Shown piece by piece: positions 5,607-7,876 of a stretch of DNA of 7,876 nucleotides (position 1 is the stretch's first letter; each line of letters opens with the position of its first letter). The position numbers and the translations under genes are program-made. Source of the DNA: RGIG995 sp045652445 (GTDB taxonomy: Bacteria; Bacillota; Clostridia; Oscillospirales; UBA644). The notes under the pieces were generated by a model that did no database searches, was not told the origin of the DNA, and worked only from the letters and a program-made list of their open reading frames with translations. The stretch spans positions 1 to 7,876 of the forward strand of contig JAZRUJ010000095.1 of NCBI GenBank assembly GCA_045652445.1. Reading direction: 5' to 3'.

Positions 5607-7538
5607 TTATTCTAATTCAAATGCACCGGTGTAAAGCTGATAATAGGTGCCTTTTTCCGCAAGGAGTTTTTCATGGTTGCCACGTTCGATAATTCGACCG
5701 TGATCCAACACCATAATAACGTCAGAATTCATAATGGTAGAAAGCCGGTGTGCAATAACAAACACGGTTCTTCCTTCCATTAATTTATCCATACCACGTT
5801 GAACGATTGCTTCCGTTCGGGTATCAATAGACGAGGTTGCTTCGTCCAAAATCATGACCGGCGGATCCGCTACCGCTGCCCGTGCGATAGAAATCAACTG
5901 CCGCTGACCTTGAGACAGGTTTGCACCGTTGCCGGACAACATGGTTTCATAACCGTCGGGAAGCCGGGTAATAAAATCGTCTGCCCCTGCCAGCTTCGCA
6001 GCCTCGATGCATTGTTCATCCGTGGCATCCAAATTCCCATAGCGAATATTTTCCATTACCGTACCGGTGAACAGATTCGTTTCTTGTAAAACGATTCCAA
6101 GAGAACGTCGCAAGTCAGATTTTTTGATCTTATTGATATTGATTCCGTCGTAACGGATTTTTCCGTCTGCAATATCATAAAAACGGTTGATCAAATTGGT
6201 GATTGTGGTTTTTCCTGCTCCGGTAGCACCCACAAAGGCAACCTTTTGCCCGGGTTCCGCATAAACGGAGACGTCATGCAAGACGGTCTTTCCTTCTTCA
6301 TAACCGAAGTCAACTTCAGTCATTCGAACGTCCCCTTGCAAAAGGGTGTAGGTCAAAGTTCCGTCTCCGTGAGGATGTTTCCATGCCCAATGACCCGTAT
6401 GAGTTTTTGATTCGTGAACCGTACCTTCTTCATCAACGGTAACATTGACCAAAGTTACGTATCCTTCGTCGGTTTCCGGAGTTTCGTCCATCAATCTGAA
6501 GATTCGTTCCGCACCGGCAAGCCCCATGGCAACCTGGTTAAACTGTTGTGCCACCTGATTTACATTTCCCGTAAATTGCTTGGTCATATTCAAAAAAGGA
6601 ACCACAATATCAATAGAAAATACAAGCCCGGAAATAGCAAGATTTTTCGTTCCGAGAAGAAGGAATAACCCGCCAACGGTAGCAATCAAAACGTAAAGAA
6701 TATTTCCGATATTTCCGATGATGGGTCCCATCATGTTGGCGTAAGCATGAGCCCGATAACCGTCTTCAAACAAAGTACCGTTGATTTTATCAAAATCTTC
6801 CTTGGCCTTGTCTTCATGACAGAATACTTTTACTACCTTTTGACCATTCATCATTTCCTGAATGTAGCCTTCGGTCTTCCCTACAGCTTTTTGTTGACGG
6901 ATAAAATATTTTGCGGAACCACCGCCAACAAACCGAGTCACGAAGATCATGGCTACCACCCCGGCAACGACAACCAAAGTCATCCATACGCTATACCAAA
7001 GCATGATAAACAGCACAGAACACACCACAACACCCGCCTGCAACAAGCTGGGAAGCGATTGAGAAACCAACTGCCGCAACGTGTCAATATCGTTGGTGTA
7101 ATGACTCATGATATCGCCATGTTTGTGGGTATCAAAATATTTGATGGGCAGATTTTGCATTCCATCAAACATTCTTCGGCGAAGTTTGGTTAAAAACCCT
7201 TGGGTGATATACGCCATTAGTTGAGTTTGAATGGTTATTAAGGCAATCGAAGTAACGTAAAGAACTACAAGAATGACGATCAGCGGAAGAATTTCCCTCA
7301 AAGCACCTTGCCAATCGGTAGAACCGGCTTCAAGATGTGTCGTTATTACCTTTAAAACTTTTTGCTGAAAAATGGAGGGAATGGAAGCCACTCCGGCAGC
7401 AAACAGAATGCAAACGATAACAATGGGAATCAAGACCGGATAGGAAGCAAACAGGAACTTTATAACCCGACCTAACATTTTTGTGTCGATCTTGCGACCT
7501 CTCGGCCCGGGTCCGGGTCCGTGCATAGGCTTACTCAT
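5607..7538 (-). CDS. Heterodimeric ABC exporter half, canonical Walker B subunit
   Basis: A 643-residue fused permease-ATPase. The N terminus is Gly/Pro-rich (HGPGPGPRGRK). The transmembrane domain spans about residues 25-325 with six segments (about 34-52, 84-103, 163-181, 183-201, 275-297, 300-318) and YFDTHKHGDIMSHYTND as the first coupling region. The nucleotide-binding domain has Walker A GATGAGKT (437-444), Gln485, Walker B VMILDE (Glu566) and His597. The signature is LSQGQ (541-545) instead of LSGGQ. That departure, with the complementary defects in the upstream partner, matches TM288/LmrD-type halves with one canonical and one degenerate ATP site. A 50-residue insert (355-405) rich in His, Trp and Gly (THTGHWAWKHPHGDG) precedes the ATPase. 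The start at 7538 is chosen because GGAGGTG (7551-7545) sits six bases upstream; an in-frame GTG at 7547 is too close to the same site. It overlaps the upstream gene's end (ATGAGTAA). Confidence 0.92.
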   Translation of the reverse strand: MSKPMHGPGPGPRGRKIDTKMLGRVIKFLFASYPVLIPIVIVCILFAAGVASIPSIFQQKVLKVITTHLEAGSTDWQGALREILPLIVILVVLYVTSIALITIQTQLMAYITQGFLTKLRRRMFDGMQNLPIKYFDTHKHGDIMSHYTNDIDTLRQLVSQSLPSLLQAGVVVCSVLFIMLWYSVWMTLVVVAGVVAMIFVTRFVGGGSAKYFIRQQKAVGKTEGYIQEMMNGQKVVKVFCHEDKAKEDFDKINGTLFEDGYRAHAYANMMGPIIGNIGNILYVLIATVGGLFLLLGTKNLAISGLVFSIDIVVPFLNMTKQFTGNVNQVAQQFNQVAMGLAGAERIFRLMDETPETDEGYVTLVNVTVDEEGTVHESKTHTGHWAWKHPHGDGTLTYTLLQGDVRMTEVDFGYEEGKTVLHDVSVYAEPGQKVAFVGATGAGKTTITNLINRFYDIADGKIRYDGININKIKKSDLRRSLGIVLQETNLFTGTVMENIRYGNLDATDEQCIEAAKLAGADDFITRLPDGYETMLSGNGANLSQGQRQLISIARAAVADPPVMILDEATSSIDTRTEAIVQRGMDKLMEGRTVFVIAHRLSTIMNSDVIMVLDHGRIIERGNHEKLLAEKGTYYQLYTGAFELE

Positions 7539-7876
7539 GATCCACACCTCCGTTCGTCTGTTGTTCGTAAACTTCCCGATAAATAGAACTTGTCTTCAGC
7601 AATTCTTCGTGAGTTCCTACGGCAGAAACACCGCCATTATCCAAAACCAAAATCATATCCGCATCTTGAACCGATGCGATACGCTGTGCAATAATGATTT
7701 TTGTGGTTTCGGGAATAAATTTCTTAAATCCTGCACGAATCAAAGCATCGGTTTTCGTATCAACCGCACTGGTTGAGTCGTCCAAAATCAAAATCTTGGG
7801 CTTTTTCAACAATGCACGGGCAATACAAAGCCGCTGTTTTTGCCCCCCGGACACATTGGTACCACCTTGTTCAATA
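7531..7876 (-). CDS. Heterodimeric ABC exporter half, degenerate-site subunit (C-terminal part only)
   Basis: Partial: only the last 114 or so residues are inside the window and the gene continues to the right. Visible are the end of the Q-loop helical region (IEQGG), the intact signature VSGGQKQRLCIARALL, Walker B ILILDDSTSAVD and the switch region IIIAQRIASV. Asp replaces the catalytic Glu after Walker B, and Gln replaces the switch His. Both changes mark the degenerate half of heterodimeric exporters such as TM287/LmrC. It overlaps the next gene by eight bases and surely pairs with its product in the membrane, exporting hydrophobic drugs or lipids (inferred from family). Confidence 0.9.
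   Translation of the reverse strand, partial: IEQGGTNVSGGQKQRLCIARALLKKPKILILDDSTSAVDTKTDALIRAGFKKFIPETTKIIIAQRIASVQDADMILVLDNGGVSAVGTHEELLKTSSIYREVYEQQTNGGVDHE

Noticed and set aside
6747..7193. 148-codon + strand open frame
   Set aside because: It is wholly antisense to the membrane domain of the ABC exporter half, with no ribosome binding site and no recognisable motif.

Overview
The window looks like a moderate-GC Bacillota genome, most likely a gut-type Clostridia (Oscillospirales/Lachnospirales-like). The grounds are strong AGGAGG-type ribosome binding sites, an Amidase_6 protein, paired ABC exporters of Clostridia type, and fragments of a large 'polyvalent' protein of the kind carried by Firmicutes phages and integrative elements. 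No species can be named from the sequence.

Left end (1-69, + strand): the last 28 bases of a tmRNA (ssrA) or, less likely, a tRNA-Ala, followed by a strong bidirectional terminator. The 3' ends of ssrA and tRNA genes are classic integration sites, and mobile-element remains abut it.

Region 70-2954 (- strand): one reading frame of about 984 codons is open from 2954 to the window edge. It has no credible start and no stop inside the window. It carries, in order, the tail of a phage polyvalent/nuclease-type domain, a zincin-like domain with an intact HELTH motif, a cassette with its own promoter and a small gene, a long charged coiled-coil module, a domain with a KQYNNFGW motif, and the beginning of a second copy of the coiled-coil module cut off at the ssrA terminator. 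Two small, distantly similar ORFs lie in the same alternative frame over this ORF. Both end inside an identical 33-bp repeat encoding KLTSTREILAN. I read the region as a rearranged, truncated polyvalent gene of a phage or integrative element, too recent or too constrained to have acquired stops.

Region 2906-5037 (- strand): a compact three-gene operon. A consensus promoter drives a TetR-family regulator, a DrrA/NatA-type ABC ATPase and an ABC-2 permease, ending at a 17-bp-stem terminator. This is a typical self-regulated drug or toxic-compound exporter.

Region 5096-5575 (+ strand): a single-domain Amidase_6 (papain-like fold) protein, divergent from the TetR operon. A bidirectional terminator separates it from the convergent operon that follows.

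Region 5607-7876 (- strand): the two halves of a heterodimeric ABC multidrug-type exporter, the upstream half truncated by the window. The halves show complementary degenerate motifs (DD and Q in one, LSQGQ in the other), so one ATP site is canonical and the other is not. The two exporters are separate operons with no visible shared control.
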